IMG/VR virus record: IMGVR_UViG_3300030060_004020
Span: 15,639-78,324 of that record
DNA: 62,686 bases
Reading direction: 5' to 3' (one strand)
From: a virus
Shown: positions 18,473-27,293 of the stretch, piece by piece
Layout of the letters: the number at the start of each line of letters is the position of its first letter
Position numbering within the stretch: position 1 is the first letter of the stretch
Translations under genes and position numbers: made by a program
Notes under the pieces: generated by a model
The model's input: the letters and a program-made list of their open reading frames with translations, nothing else
What the model was told of the DNA's origin: nothing
Databases searched by the model: none

Positions 18473-18583
18473 TCACTTGGCTATTGGAGTTTTCTTTTTC
18501 TCCTCCTTAGCCTTCTTTTTTGCTTTAGCCTTTTCTTGTTTTTCCGCTAAAGCCTTTAATCTTAATTTTTCTCTTTTATCCAA
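18473..18583 (-). CDS. Lys/Ala-rich mini-protein (TTG start)
   Basis: A 36-residue frame, DKREKLRLKALAEKQEKAKA followed by KKKAKEEKKKTPIAK, starting at TTG 18583. It has a GGGGTGA sequence just upstream and lies between the tail tube and chaperone genes. Composition is a single charged helix. It fills what would otherwise be a 165-base gap in a densely packed block, but with a TTG start and low complexity it remains a candidate. Confidence 0.4.
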   Translation of the reverse strand: MDKREKLRLKALAEKQEKAKAKKKAKEEKKKTPIAK

Positions 18584-18587
18584 AGAA

Positions 18588-20225
18588 TCACCCCTGTAAA
18601 ACCCAATGTGTTGTTACTTCACACAAATGTAAGTCTCTCGGCATTACTGTTCCTTCAATAGTAATTGGCCCTTTGTCGTCGGGAATAGTAACATTAGCCG
18701 CACTTAAGAAATAATTTTTCAATTGTATTTTTATCTTCTCTCCATTGTCTTTATCAAATTCTAAATTTAATAAACCATTCGCTACTGTATCGGTGGCAAT
18801 TTCTTCTGTTTGTGAATTAACCCCAACTAATTCTTCATAGAGTTTATCATCAGTAATCATAGCGGTAAAAGAAATTTCATATGTTCTTTGAGCAGGTATA
18901 GCGTCTTTTATCTTTTTATTTCCTATTCCTAAAAATCTCTTGTCTTGTAGGTTGTTGTTGATTGTCAAAGTAAAATTAGTTATCTTCAAAAATTGTTGTC
19001 CAAATATACTAAAAGAACCACTTGAGAAAAAGAATGGCTCTAGCGATTCTGCCCCTGTTGCTGCTAAAGTATTTGAGCCGCTACCATAATTAAATAGAGT
19101 TGTGTTGGTTAAATCTGAATTTCCTCCTCTTGCTTGGTATGCTTCTTGTTGTTTTAGAGTATGAACTGTTCTAGTGTTTAAATCCATAGTCATTTTAACT
19201 TCTTCATTTTCATTAGCCGTCATAGTTAATGTATTGACTCTATTGCCTCTTGCTATTCTAACAAAATTCTTTGACTCGGAAGCCGCCGTCGTTTCTGTAT
19301 TGTAGGTATTGGAAGATTCTAATTTACTTAGCGTTTGTTCAAGAGCAAAAGAAGGTAAGTCTTCTCCGTTTGCTTCTGCAAATGTATATTTGATTGGGTC
19401 TTGAATAACACCCGAAGCATTGTGACTAGGTAATGTAAGTAATGCAAAATGTGTAGCAGTATCTTGGTGCGCTACAGGAGGTATCATAAATGAAGAATCA
19501 GTGGCAGTTCTATAAAATATAGGGCCTGTTGAAGTGTGTCCTTCTAAAGTATCGCTAAATGTTTTAGCGGTAGCGGTTTCTCCAATATCTAAATAATGAA
19601 CATTATTAGCATGTGCAGTATAAGGTGGAGTTGCAGGGTCTAATGAACTTGAACCTGTAAATGTAGCATTAACCTTAGAACATTGTCCTAGCGCATAATA
19701 TAACCATGCTCCATGATTTGTAATGTATGCTAAATTCCCACCACTAGAAGTTTCGATACCTTTGTATTGATGAGTAAAATTTCTTTTTCCTCCTAATGAA
19801 AGATTGAGTTGTTTCATCTCAACCTCAACACTTGGGAAGGTTGCAGTTTCTAAAATACCTAGCCAATTGTCAGCACTTAATCTAGCAATCGAGCCTGTTT
19901 TAGTAGTAGGGGCGGGTGTTCCATAAGCATGTAATACAATAAAATCTGTTGCATCTTGTATAGTTAAAGTATGTGCGGGGGTTATAGTAAAAGAAGTTGT
20001 GTCATTTGATGAAACAGTATGTGTTGAAACATAAGTTCCATTATCATACAAGTCAACCTTACAACCAACATATAAGTCTTCAACCAATCTTACATTGTCA
20101 CTCCATAAAGCATCAGCAACTAATTGAGTGCTTGAACTTGAACTGTCTAAAATAATCTTTAAGTCTAACTCCGGTATGAATGTTAAACTTGCTCCACTTC
20201 CTAAAAATATATCTGTATTTGTCAT
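18588..20225 (-). CDS. Major tail tube protein
   Basis: 545 residues. The middle (SADNWLGILETATFPSVEVEMKQLNLSLGG..NFTHQYKG) and C-terminal part (FLKITNFTLTINNNLQDKRFL..AIPAQRTYEISFTAMITDDKLYEEL..LEFDKDNGEKIKIQLKNYFL..TIEGTVMPRDL) have the strand pattern of tail tube proteins: an antiparallel sheet with a long loop ending in PRDL-like residues. N-terminal and central insertions make it longer than bacterial tail tubes (150-300 residues). It precedes the chaperones and tape measure, the standard order. Confidence 0.75.
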   Translation of the reverse strand: MTNTDIFLGSGASLTFIPELDLKIILDSSSSSTQLVADALWSDNVRLVEDLYVGCKVDLYDNGTYVSTHTVSSNDTTSFTITPAHTLTIQDATDFIVLHAYGTPAPTTKTGSIARLSADNWLGILETATFPSVEVEMKQLNLSLGGKRNFTHQYKGIETSSGGNLAYITNHGAWLYYALGQCSKVNATFTGSSSLDPATPPYTAHANNVHYLDIGETATAKTFSDTLEGHTSTGPIFYRTATDSSFMIPPVAHQDTATHFALLTLPSHNASGVIQDPIKYTFAEANGEDLPSFALEQTLSKLESSNTYNTETTAASESKNFVRIARGNRVNTLTMTANENEEVKMTMDLNTRTVHTLKQQEAYQARGGNSDLTNTTLFNYGSGSNTLAATGAESLEPFFFSSGSFSIFGQQFLKITNFTLTINNNLQDKRFLGIGNKKIKDAIPAQRTYEISFTAMITDDKLYEELVGVNSQTEEIATDTVANGLLNLEFDKDNGEKIKIQLKNYFLSAANVTIPDDKGPITIEGTVMPRDLHLCEVTTHWVLQG

Positions 20226-20254
20226 GCTTATCTCCCCTCTCCTTTACTTACTTA

Positions 20255-20764
20255 CTAGGGAATACTTAATGCGAATCGTTTTGCTTCTACTGTTAATTTA
20301 TATCCGAATAACCTCTTTGCTCTATCGTTGCTCTCGCTTCTTGAACCTACAAACACTTGATTAAACTTAGAACCATCACTTGCAGTATATCCCTTACGAC
20401 CTCGCTCAAGCGTATGACGGGCTATCAAGTATAAAGCCTTTAGCCTATCTTTACCAAAGGCGGCATCTGTTCCGGCTCTTTCATCATGTATGGTTCTCAT
20501 GTGCATTGTAAATGAATAGGTTTCATTTCTTACATCAAAATGAACTGTTGGATATTCTATATTTTGAGAGTCTTCAAAGAATACTATAACATCTTTCGCC
20601 GTTAAATCATATCTAACTCCTCTATTCTTATCTAATGTTCTAACATCAACAAAGTTAGGAGTTCCTGCATGGTCGGCAGTTATTTTTCCTTCACTAATTA
20701 ATGTTGTAACAGAAGAACTCCAATTAGTAGAGACTAAATCAATAAGTAAACTTACTTCATCCAT
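20255..20764 (-). CDS. Tail terminator / neck protein
   Basis: 169 residues. N-terminal helix VSLLIDLVSTNWSSSVTTLISEGKI, then KNRGVRYDLTAKDVIVFFE, TVHFDVRNETYSFTMHMRTI, and a helical C-terminal half. This helix-plus-strands order between the head-tail adaptor genes and the tail tube is typical of tail terminator or tail completion proteins. Family assignment rests on order and length. Confidence 0.55.
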   Translation of the reverse strand: MDEVSLLIDLVSTNWSSSVTTLISEGKITADHAGTPNFVDVRTLDKNRGVRYDLTAKDVIVFFEDSQNIEYPTVHFDVRNETYSFTMHMRTIHDERAGTDAAFGKDRLKALYLIARHTLERGRKGYTASDGSKFNQVFVGSRSESNDRAKRLFGYKLTVEAKRFALSIP

Positions 20765-20765
20765 A

Positions 20766-20963
20766 TTATCGCCTCAATGCTTTTTTAAAATCATCACTTA
20801 TTTTTTGAGATAAAGCCCTGCTAAAGTTTTCTTGAGCATTCTTTATTATTTCTTTATTGCTAAACGATACATCAATTCCTAATACTTCCGATAATTCTTG
20901 CATAGCCTTTTGTCTTTCCATTTCTATTTCTAAAAATTTCTTGAACATCTGTATTTCTTGCAT
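20766..20963 (-). CDS. Small helical connector-region protein
   Basis: 65 residues if started at ATG 20963 (GAGTGAT upstream). A GTG three codons earlier, overlapping the upstream TGA, is an alternative. The sequence is a charged helix pair (MFKKFLEIEMERQKAMQELSEVLGI..NAQENFSRALSQKISDDFKKALRR). It sits two bases from the tail terminator gene. In many tailed viruses a short helical head-closure or minor protein lies here; no motif confirms it. Confidence 0.45.
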   Translation of the reverse strand: MQEIQMFKKFLEIEMERQKAMQELSEVLGIDVSFSNKEIIKNAQENFSRALSQKISDDFKKALRR

Positions 20964-20968
20964 ACAAA

Positions 20969-22087
20969 TCACTCAAGTAAATAAACTAAGTCTCCCTTTC
21001 CTTTCAGTATATCCATAGCCTCTTTTGTTAGAATATCATATTTTTCTTTAGTTGAAATATTACCGCCTGTTTCAGCAATCATTATTGTTTGGTCGTCATG
21101 TCTTAACAATTCAGCCGCAACTAACATTGTAGTTGCTTTATGTATAGCCGAAGGAACTCTTGAAGAACCCGCAACATAAGTAATTATAATTGAGTTTTGA
21201 GTGTGATATGGATAATCTCTTAGGAAAAATATTCTTCCATCATCTTTAATACTCCAAAAACTACCCAATCTTTTCATGTCTTGCATATCTGTAAATGCTT
21301 CCGAAGTTGATTGTGAATCTTGACCTGCTTTATCTGTAAGTGTTATTGTGCATCCCGAACCATCTTCTCCTGCTAACAAACTTGAAATATTAATCTTATA
21401 TCCATTATCGGGGTCAATAGAAGCATAAAAGAAATCACTTATGCTTAAATTATTAGGTGAAGAAGTTCTTTCTTTTTCTCTATTAGCCCCTGTAAATTGA
21501 GCAGTATTAGCAGGAAACTCTTCATTAATTAAATGGCAAATATCCCTAGCAGTTGTCTTTGCACCGAATCTACTATCAAATGTATTATGTGCCGACATAG
21601 TTCCTTCCCCTTGAAAAAACAACTCAAAGGTATCGCCACTATTAGGAAGTTGTAAAGTTATTTTTCTAAGATGTTGAAAACTATCGGGGTTTAGTGTGAC
21701 GCTTGCTTGAGCCGAAGCCAACTCTTGATAACTATTGCCTTGCCAAACTTTCAAAGATATTACTTTCTTTAATTTCATTGTGGCTAATTGTATAAATCCA
21801 ACATAGCCACCATAGTATGCTTGCATTGGGTGTCTAACAAATTCAAAATCATGGAACTCGTCTTTATGAATAATAGGTCTGTATGACCTCTTTACTTTAT
21901 CATCAACAATACCTTCTATGTTTTTTATAATTTTACCAACTTGGGCTTGACTAGGATAAGTAGAAGATGAAAATGCAGGAACTTGTAGCATATCCGATAC
22001 TGCATCTTTATCAGTGTAGAAACCTTTTCCTGTTGAATAATCAACATCAATAGATGTATAGTCGCTTGGGGATGATGCTATTGCCAT
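20969..22087 (-). CDS. Head-tail adaptor/connector protein
   Basis: 372 residues. The N-terminal part (SVSDMLQVPAFSSSTYPSQAQ-like stretch, VGKIIKNIEGIVDDKVKRSY) and C-terminal part (HKATTMLVAAELLRHDDQTIMIAETGGNIS..YDILTKEAMDILKGKGDLVYL) resemble gp6/gp15-type head-tail connectors: an N-terminal helix for each DNA-facing subunit and a helical C-terminus. A beta-rich insertion separates them. It precedes the neck and tail genes. Call by architecture and gene order. Confidence 0.55.
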   Translation of the reverse strand: MAIASSPSDYTSIDVDYSTGKGFYTDKDAVSDMLQVPAFSSSTYPSQAQVGKIIKNIEGIVDDKVKRSYRPIIHKDEFHDFEFVRHPMQAYYGGYVGFIQLATMKLKKVISLKVWQGNSYQELASAQASVTLNPDSFQHLRKITLQLPNSGDTFELFFQGEGTMSAHNTFDSRFGAKTTARDICHLINEEFPANTAQFTGANREKERTSSPNNLSISDFFYASIDPDNGYKINISSLLAGEDGSGCTITLTDKAGQDSQSTSEAFTDMQDMKRLGSFWSIKDDGRIFFLRDYPYHTQNSIIITYVAGSSRVPSAIHKATTMLVAAELLRHDDQTIMIAETGGNISTKEKYDILTKEAMDILKGKGDLVYLLE

Positions 22088-22088
22088 T

Positions 22089-23720
22089 TTAAATACCTAC
22101 CTCTAGTGTTTTTACTCTACTTAATATCGAATTTATAAATGTGTTTAAATGAGAAATATCTACTCTACTTTCTATAATACGAGTTTTTTTCTTTTTAGGA
22201 TTGAAACTTCCTCCTTGAAATATTATAGATGTAGGAGTAGCGTATAATCTTTTTATTTTATAATTAGTTGATTTTTTTGTTTTTGTTTTTTCCACTTCAA
22301 AATCAATTTTATACGCATTTTCCAAATCATTCAAGTATGGTTTTAATCTTTTTTTTAAGAAATCTTTTGTTTTTTCAAAAGAATTTTTTCCGTCGTCACT
22401 ACTAAACTTACTAGGAGCATCTTTATATTTTTTATAAAATTCACTTTCCATTTTTTCTACTTCTTCTTTTTTAGCATTAATAATTGTTTTTGTTTTAGTT
22501 TCTAATGCAGGTGACTTTTCAAAAATATTATCCTTGCCATCAAAAAAATCCTCATAAGTAAATTCTTGAAACTTGTCTATCGAGTTTGCTTTTTTGTCGC
22601 CAAGTAATTCCGGTGAAGAAGTCCCTCTAAAAATATTAGCCAAAGTAAGCCCTGTTTCTCCTATTAGTTTTTCTACTTCTTTTTGAAAATCAAATAATTC
22701 TGTTGCTAGTTTATTAGAAATTTCTTGTTTTTTGGCTTCTTTTTCTAAGTCTTTAAGTGTAGGTCTAACTATATTTACTTCTTTTCCCTTTTTATCTTTT
22801 ACTTCATCTAATTTTCTATCTATTTCTCTTTCCTTTTCATCTTCAAAATCAAGTAACATTTTTCGATATTCAGTTTTGAATGTTCTATTTATTTCATTCC
22901 TTAATTTTTTTTCAAGATTTTTTATTTGCCTATATTTAGCAACTTCTTCTTTATTATTATCTTCATATTTTTTACCTAATTGAACAACTATTGGGTCTAC
23001 TGCGCTTGTTGGGGTAACAGTTCTTCTGCTTCCCATAGTTTCTACAACCAATGGAATAACTTGGTCTGTTAGTGTAGAAACTAAATCCGAAGGAGTGTCT
23101 TTTCCTAACTGTGGGTTTTTTCCTTGTTCCGCCAAATCACCGGAAGTTTTTGTGTAGGGTTCTGCAAGTTTAATATTAGTAAATCCTAAATTAACTAAGG
23201 TTTTGAATTTATCTCCATCTTTGAATTTGTTTAATTCATCTATTTTAACTCGCTTAATATTATCAGCATCAGTTGTTATATTATACAAATCATCAAAGTA
23301 AGAATCATAATCTTCAACTCCTTTCTTTAATTGGACTTTTGTTTCTTTAGAGTCTAGTGGGAACTCATACATTCTTTTCAAAGTGCTAGGAGTAAGTTCA
23401 TTCAACTTATAATCCATAATTCTATCATCTAACTTGACAGAATTAAATCTTTTTTTAACTTTTTTATTTCCTAATAGTTCTTTTAAAGTAGTATCTTTGA
23501 TTTTATCTAGGGCTTGTTTGTATATTTTTTTATATTCTCTCGCTTTGCCTTGATTTACTTTCTTTAAATTATCCCACTCGTAGTTATCATCGATGTTATT
23601 ATTAGCCTTTCTTATTCCGACCTTTATATCTAAAATATTATTTAAGATATATTTCAAAAAAACATCATTTGCTATGTCACTATTCCATTGTTTAGGCACA
23701 CCGTTTATAATGACTTTCAA
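22089..23720 (-). CDS. Large charged helical protein
   Basis: About 543 residues from TTG 23720, which has AAGGTGA five bases upstream and lies after the stop of the preceding gene. An ATG at 23744 would give eight more residues and overlap that gene. Most of the protein is Lys/Glu-rich and predicted helical (KNLEKKLRNEINRTFKTEYR, LLDFEDEKEREIDRKLDEVK). The C-terminal region is more folded (YKIKRLYATPTSIIFQGGSF). No family recognised. It lies between connector genes and may be a minor head or internal protein. It resembles the other giant helical proteins of the block in composition only. Confidence 0.5.
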   Translation of the reverse strand: MKVIINGVPKQWNSDIANDVFLKYILNNILDIKVGIRKANNNIDDNYEWDNLKKVNQGKAREYKKIYKQALDKIKDTTLKELLGNKKVKKRFNSVKLDDRIMDYKLNELTPSTLKRMYEFPLDSKETKVQLKKGVEDYDSYFDDLYNITTDADNIKRVKIDELNKFKDGDKFKTLVNLGFTNIKLAEPYTKTSGDLAEQGKNPQLGKDTPSDLVSTLTDQVIPLVVETMGSRRTVTPTSAVDPIVVQLGKKYEDNNKEEVAKYRQIKNLEKKLRNEINRTFKTEYRKMLLDFEDEKEREIDRKLDEVKDKKGKEVNIVRPTLKDLEKEAKKQEISNKLATELFDFQKEVEKLIGETGLTLANIFRGTSSPELLGDKKANSIDKFQEFTYEDFFDGKDNIFEKSPALETKTKTIINAKKEEVEKMESEFYKKYKDAPSKFSSDDGKNSFEKTKDFLKKRLKPYLNDLENAYKIDFEVEKTKTKKSTNYKIKRLYATPTSIIFQGGSFNPKKKKTRIIESRVDISHLNTFINSILSRVKTLEVGI

Positions 23721-23731
23721 AAAAATCACCT

Positions 23732-24409
23732 TCACATTAACCATTTAGCCCAAGCCGCACCTTTCTGTATGGCACTACCTAAACCTAAACCGCTTGAAGG
23801 TGGCTCATAACTCATTTGTCCTTGAGCATCTATCCAATATGGCCTACCATAATTGTCAGTTCCCGATGGTGGAATAGGATAACCACTACCATTATTCATA
23901 GCCCCTTGTACTTGTTGATATTGTTGAACATTACCTGTTAGTCCCGCTACTGCCATACCTGCTGATGCCTGTTGCATAGGCATTTGTCCTGCTCCTCCAC
24001 TAAATCCTTGTGATTCTAAGTATTGTTGCTTCGCCAATTTTCTTTGATTAACAACTTCTGTATTAATCGCAGCGTCTAGTATTCTTTGTATATCTAACTC
24101 AATGTTTTCTTGAGTAATCTTTTCAAACTCTCTCATAGCATCATTATGAATCTTTAACATTCCTGTTGTAGAATCAGTTGTGAATTGTAATTTAGCCAAC
24201 ATCTTACTAACTACTCTTTCTACAACATCTTCCATGAGTTTTTCCATCTGTGTCAAAAACATTTGACCGTGATATTGAAAGAACTCTTCAACATGATTAT
24301 CTTGTAAAGAAAGTAAATTATTTACATTCTTAAATTGTTGGTCGCTTTGTTGTTGAACTGCCCCTAAAACTGTGCTATTACTTGTTCCTAAAATCCCCAT
24401 ATTACTCAC
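23732..24409 (-). CDS. Gln-rich structural-region protein
   Basis: 225 residues. Residues 15-110 form helices (DQQFKNVNNLLSLQDNHVEEF, MLTQMEKLMEDVVERVVSKMLAKLQ-like); residues 130-205 are Gln/Gly/Pro-rich (GQMPMQQASAGMAVAGL, YQQVQGAMNNGSGYPIPP). The low-complexity C-terminal half suggests a flexible virion or assembly protein. It overlaps the upstream zinc-binding protein gene by eight bases. No family recognised. Confidence 0.5.
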   Translation of the reverse strand: MSNMGILGTSNSTVLGAVQQQSDQQFKNVNNLLSLQDNHVEEFFQYHGQMFLTQMEKLMEDVVERVVSKMLAKLQFTTDSTTGMLKIHNDAMREFEKITQENIELDIQRILDAAINTEVVNQRKLAKQQYLESQGFSGGAGQMPMQQASAGMAVAGLTGNVQQYQQVQGAMNNGSGYPIPPSGTDNYGRPYWIDAQGQMSYEPPSSGLGLGSAIQKGAAWAKWLM

Positions 24410-25034
24410 CCTGCTCTCCTTTAATTAGATAATTAATCCTTTCTGTATTTAATTGTATTTCCGCCGTCAATCTAACTATTTCTGCCATTTGTGTTTCTGC
24501 ATCTTTAGCCGGAGTTGGTGGCGTTATAGTCCACCCCATGCTAGTCAGCCTCATAACATCTTCTTTAGTTAATGTGTTTAATTGTTGTCTTTTTAACATA
24601 GAAGGCATTTTCGCTTTAGGAATAAATGCTTTAAAATCTAAGCCGTGTTCATCAGCCAATATTTGTTGTTGTAGCATTTCCATTTGTTTATGAATTGCTG
24701 CGTGTTTTTGACAATAAGTTCCTCTCAGTGGCCTACCTTTCTCTACTTTGTCTAATGGTATTGGTGGTCTTAGATAATCACCGGACTCCCAAACATGATG
24801 AGTTCCACATACTACGCATCTATCTTTAAAGTTAAACTTATAGCCGTATTTTAAGAAAAGAATCTTTTTCTTCTCCGGTAGTAATACTTTTCTTATTTCT
24901 TTCATTTGTTTCTTTGGTTTTAGTGCATCATATTTGTAGTCCTCAATTGGCCCAACTGCTCTATATTGTTGCAGTTTGGGTAAAAAAGCATTCTTCGCTT
25001 GTTGCGTCTGTATTAAATTCGGTTGTTGATACAT
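24402..25034 (-). CDS. Zinc-binding protein of the head-connector region
   Basis: 210 residues. A zinc site is visible as CVVCGTHHVWE..GTYCQKHAAIH: C-x2-C at about residues 73-76, then C-x2-H near 110. Before it lies KEIRKVLLPEKKKILFLKYGYKFNFKD and after it a run of helices with Gln- and Lys-rich stretches. The C-terminal part (AEIVRLTAEIQLNTERINYL) is a coiled coil. It is encoded between the SGCIWN-family protein and the Gln-rich protein. Function unknown. Confidence 0.55.
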   Translation of the reverse strand: MYQQPNLIQTQQAKNAFLPKLQQYRAVGPIEDYKYDALKPKKQMKEIRKVLLPEKKKILFLKYGYKFNFKDRCVVCGTHHVWESGDYLRPPIPLDKVEKGRPLRGTYCQKHAAIHKQMEMLQQQILADEHGLDFKAFIPKAKMPSMLKRQQLNTLTKEDVMRLTSMGWTITPPTPAKDAETQMAEIVRLTAEIQLNTERINYLIKGEQGE

Positions 25035-25036
25035 CT

Positions 25037-25612
25037 TTAATCATCCTCGTAAAGTTCTCTTCTTTCTCGCTTTATTCTCTCGCTTTCTTTTCGGTGTCTT
25101 TCTTCTACTTCTTTAACTTTTTTAACTTTAACATTATTAACATTCCAAATACAACCCGAATCCATATCCCAACTATCGGGCCAATAAAGTTTATGCCAAT
25201 TATAATCAACATTTCTAATTTCAATACCATCGTAGTCTTCTGTCACTGCGGGTAATTCGGGTTTAGTAGGGTTTTTAACCCATCTTATTTCATTTCCAAA
25301 TGTTTTTGTTTTAACTCCGTATTTATCATCGAAGTCTTGTAGTTGTTTTTCACCATTTATTTTTAAAATTTTAACATTAGACACATCTAATTCTAAGATA
25401 TAATTATATTTGTCTATCCAACCATAATCATATAAGGTTCTTGATAGCCAACCCCCTGCACCTAATGTAAAAGAATACCACAACCCCGTTTGCCCCCCAC
25501 TAATAGAGCGAGGCTTATTAGAAACAGGTTTTAATTCATATGTTCTTTTTTCTATTTTGTGATTCTTAGATAAAGCAAATCTTCTAACAGACTTTAGCAA
25601 ATTAAACCACAT
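25037..25612 (-). CDS. Virus-type SGCIWN-family protein with W-tag N-terminus
   Basis: 191 residues. The N-terminus MWFNLLK fits the shared late-gene tag (W-x-x-[IVL]-[IVL]-K). The rest matches a family I know only as conserved hypotheticals in phages and other large DNA viruses: GLWYSFTLGAGGWLSRTL, YNYILELDVSNVKIL, a central YDGIEIRN and the closing WPDSWDMDSGCIWN. The order of strands (ligand-like WYSF, L-D-V, DGIEI) could be an ADP-ribosyltransferase-like fold; that is inference. The last 30 residues are a charged helix. It lies next to the GTPase gene. If packaged, it would parallel T4 Alt. Confidence 0.55.
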   Translation of the reverse strand: MWFNLLKSVRRFALSKNHKIEKRTYELKPVSNKPRSISGGQTGLWYSFTLGAGGWLSRTLYDYGWIDKYNYILELDVSNVKILKINGEKQLQDFDDKYGVKTKTFGNEIRWVKNPTKPELPAVTEDYDGIEIRNVDYNWHKLYWPDSWDMDSGCIWNVNNVKVKKVKEVEERHRKESERIKRERRELYEDD

Positions 25613-25616
25613 AATA

Positions 25617-26279
25617 TCAATAATCCTTTATCATAGTAGTTATTCCTTTATACACCATTTCGGGGTCGGACTTTGCTGATACTATATATTTAAAACAAGG
25701 TATTCCCTTGTCATTCAACTGCCTCATCCCATATGTAAACGGTTCAAATATTTCATGTTTGTCTATGGGTCTTTCGCTTTTATACTTCTCTCCCCACATA
25801 TCATATTTGTTAGCCCATATACCAACTGCCATAGGATAGTCTACTTCTTTTTTCTTTCTACCCGAAGGCCACCTTTCTGCTACGATAGTATCTACTAAAA
25901 ATTTCCATGCTAACTGATGGTCTAAATTAGAAGGAGAATCTAAATGCCTATGGTCTATCATAAAAATAATATATCTTACTCTACGCTTTTGCATATCTTT
26001 AACCCATTCTTTCCAATAAATTGCTTCTCCTCCTAAGTCAGCACTTTTAATTGTATGAGAATCTCCATCAATTTTTACATTCTTTCTAGTGGCTCTATGT
26101 AAACCAACTGTTCTATCATTTATTGTAGGGACTTCCCCTCTTGTTCTAAGTTGGTGGCTTAATGTTGTTTTACCAACCATTGTAGAACCATAGACTCCAA
26201 AGTTAATTGCATGGACTCTTTTGTAAAATCCTATAATTGCTTCACCTACTAATATAGCAAAGCCTGTCATTATGGACAT
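25617..26279 (-). CDS. Arf/SR-beta-like small GTPase
   Basis: 220 residues with all GTPase motifs: G1 GSTMVGKTT (31-39), switch-I region VPTINDRTVG (threonine in TVG), G3 DLGGE (81-85), G4 NKYD (157-160) and G5 SAKSD near 202. DLGG instead of DTAG places it nearer Arf and SRP-receptor-beta GTPases than Ras/Rab. An N-terminal hydrophobic helix (ILVGEAIIGFYKRV) may be a membrane anchor. It directly follows two genes for membrane proteins and lies within the capsid-to-tail block, which is unusual for a virus. Cytosolic-face membrane role is inferred. Confidence 0.85.
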   Translation of the reverse strand: MSIMTGFAILVGEAIIGFYKRVHAINFGVYGSTMVGKTTLSHQLRTRGEVPTINDRTVGLHRATRKNVKIDGDSHTIKSADLGGEAIYWKEWVKDMQKRRVRYIIFMIDHRHLDSPSNLDHQLAWKFLVDTIVAERWPSGRKKKEVDYPMAVGIWANKYDMWGEKYKSERPIDKHEIFEPFTYGMRQLNDKGIPCFKYIVSAKSDPEMVYKGITTMIKDY

Positions 26280-26480
26280 TTAATGCCCCCAAATATCTTT
26301 AGCCCTCTCTATAATCCAACCCATTATATTAATGTCAAAGACTCCCATTATATTACCAACTAGAAAAGCGGATAGTGCTAAACAACTTCCCCAAAAATAC
26401 ATTTTCATTTTAATAAAAAACATATCTGCTGAATGCGCCCTACTTTGATTATACACATAGTCGGACTCACTAAAGCCCAT
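26280..26480 (-). CDS. Membrane protein next to the GTPase gene
   Basis: 66 residues from ATG 26480, chosen for the GGAG six bases upstream; an upstream in-frame TTG at 26498 is less likely. One clear hydrophobic segment (MYFWGSCLALSAFLVGNIMG) and a second weaker one (FDINIMGWII). It ends one base before the GTPase start. The three genes (two-helix protein, this one, GTPase) probably work as a membrane unit. Confidence 0.55.
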   Translation of the reverse strand: MGFSESDYVYNQSRAHSADMFFIKMKMYFWGSCLALSAFLVGNIMGVFDINIMGWIIERAKDIWGH

Positions 26481-26509
26481 TATGTCTCCAAAGACCAATT
26501 AATCACAAC

Positions 26510-26926
26510 CTATTGTTGTATAGTTGCTAGGAACTCATTACTGATAGTGTTGTCTTCAAAGGTAGCGGTAGGTTCTTCCGCTACTACATTGTTTCTCCAA
26601 CTATCTCTTCTAGCCGTTCCAAATTGCCTCATGCTTTCTTGAAGTTTAGCCTTGATTTGTTCTTCTCTTTGTAGTCTTTGGAAGTGGTTTTCTATCTGTC
26701 TATCCAACAATCTAATTTCTATCTTGTCATTGAGTGACAAGTCGAATAGTGCTTTCATAACCATTATTCCCCCTACTGTAATAAGACCAAATAAAACAGA
26801 ATGTGCTAATGCTCCATATGGGAAGTTTAATCCATATGCGGAGTAGAAATATACATTTGCTCCGCTAACTGTTCCGACAAATAAAATTGTCATAATCAAT
26901 CTTGTATCTTGACTTAGTGCCGCCAT
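26510..26926 (-). CDS. Two-helix membrane protein with cytosolic coiled coil
   Basis: 138 residues; the start ATG has GAGGT nearby. Two hydrophobic helices, LIMTILFVGTVSGANVYFYS (about 9-28) and LAHSVLFGLITVGGIMVMKA (about 36-55), are followed by a charged helix (DRQIENHFQRLQREEQIKAKL) and a polar tail. No family recognised. Located immediately before the small membrane protein and the GTPase; may recruit the GTPase or be a virion membrane/entry component. Confidence 0.55.
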   Translation of the reverse strand: MAALSQDTRLIMTILFVGTVSGANVYFYSAYGLNFPYGALAHSVLFGLITVGGIMVMKALFDLSLNDKIEIRLLDRQIENHFQRLQREEQIKAKLQESMRQFGTARRDSWRNNVVAEEPTATFEDNTISNEFLATIQQ

Positions 26927-26935
26927 AATAAAACC

Positions 26936-27241
26936 TCAATTAAACTCTACTGAAATGTTAGCAGTAGAACTTCCGGCTTCTGTTATTTCTAGGAAAATAC
27001 CGTTCCTACAAAGAACTCCGTGCATATCATATTCTAAATTATAATGTCCATTAGTTGCTTGATGTATTCTAGCAATTTCTGTCCCGCCGTTATCAGTTCC
27101 GTTGAATACCTTAACTGTTACTGCGTCTCCACCCGATATTGAAATCGCCGAATGTATGCTAATTAACTTAGCCCCTTCATTACTCACAATCGCACTTGAG
27201 CCTAAAACTCCACTACTTCTACAACCGCCTATGCCCGTCAT
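26936..27241 (-). CDS. Small beta-rich virion-type protein
   Basis: 101 residues with alternating strands (AKLISIHSAISISGGDAVTVKVFNG, NLEYDMHGVLCRNGIFLEITEAG, ANISVEFN). Such short beta proteins are common next to major capsid genes as decoration or head-fibre parts. Two Cys residues (C7, C79 region). No family recognised. Confidence 0.5.
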   Translation of the reverse strand: MTGIGGCRSSGVLGSSAIVSNEGAKLISIHSAISISGGDAVTVKVFNGTDNGGTEIARIHQATNGHYNLEYDMHGVLCRNGIFLEITEAGSSTANISVEFN

Positions 27242-27293
27242 ACTATCACCTGTTCATTCAATGGAGATAGACTCCACCTATTTAATGTAGCGA

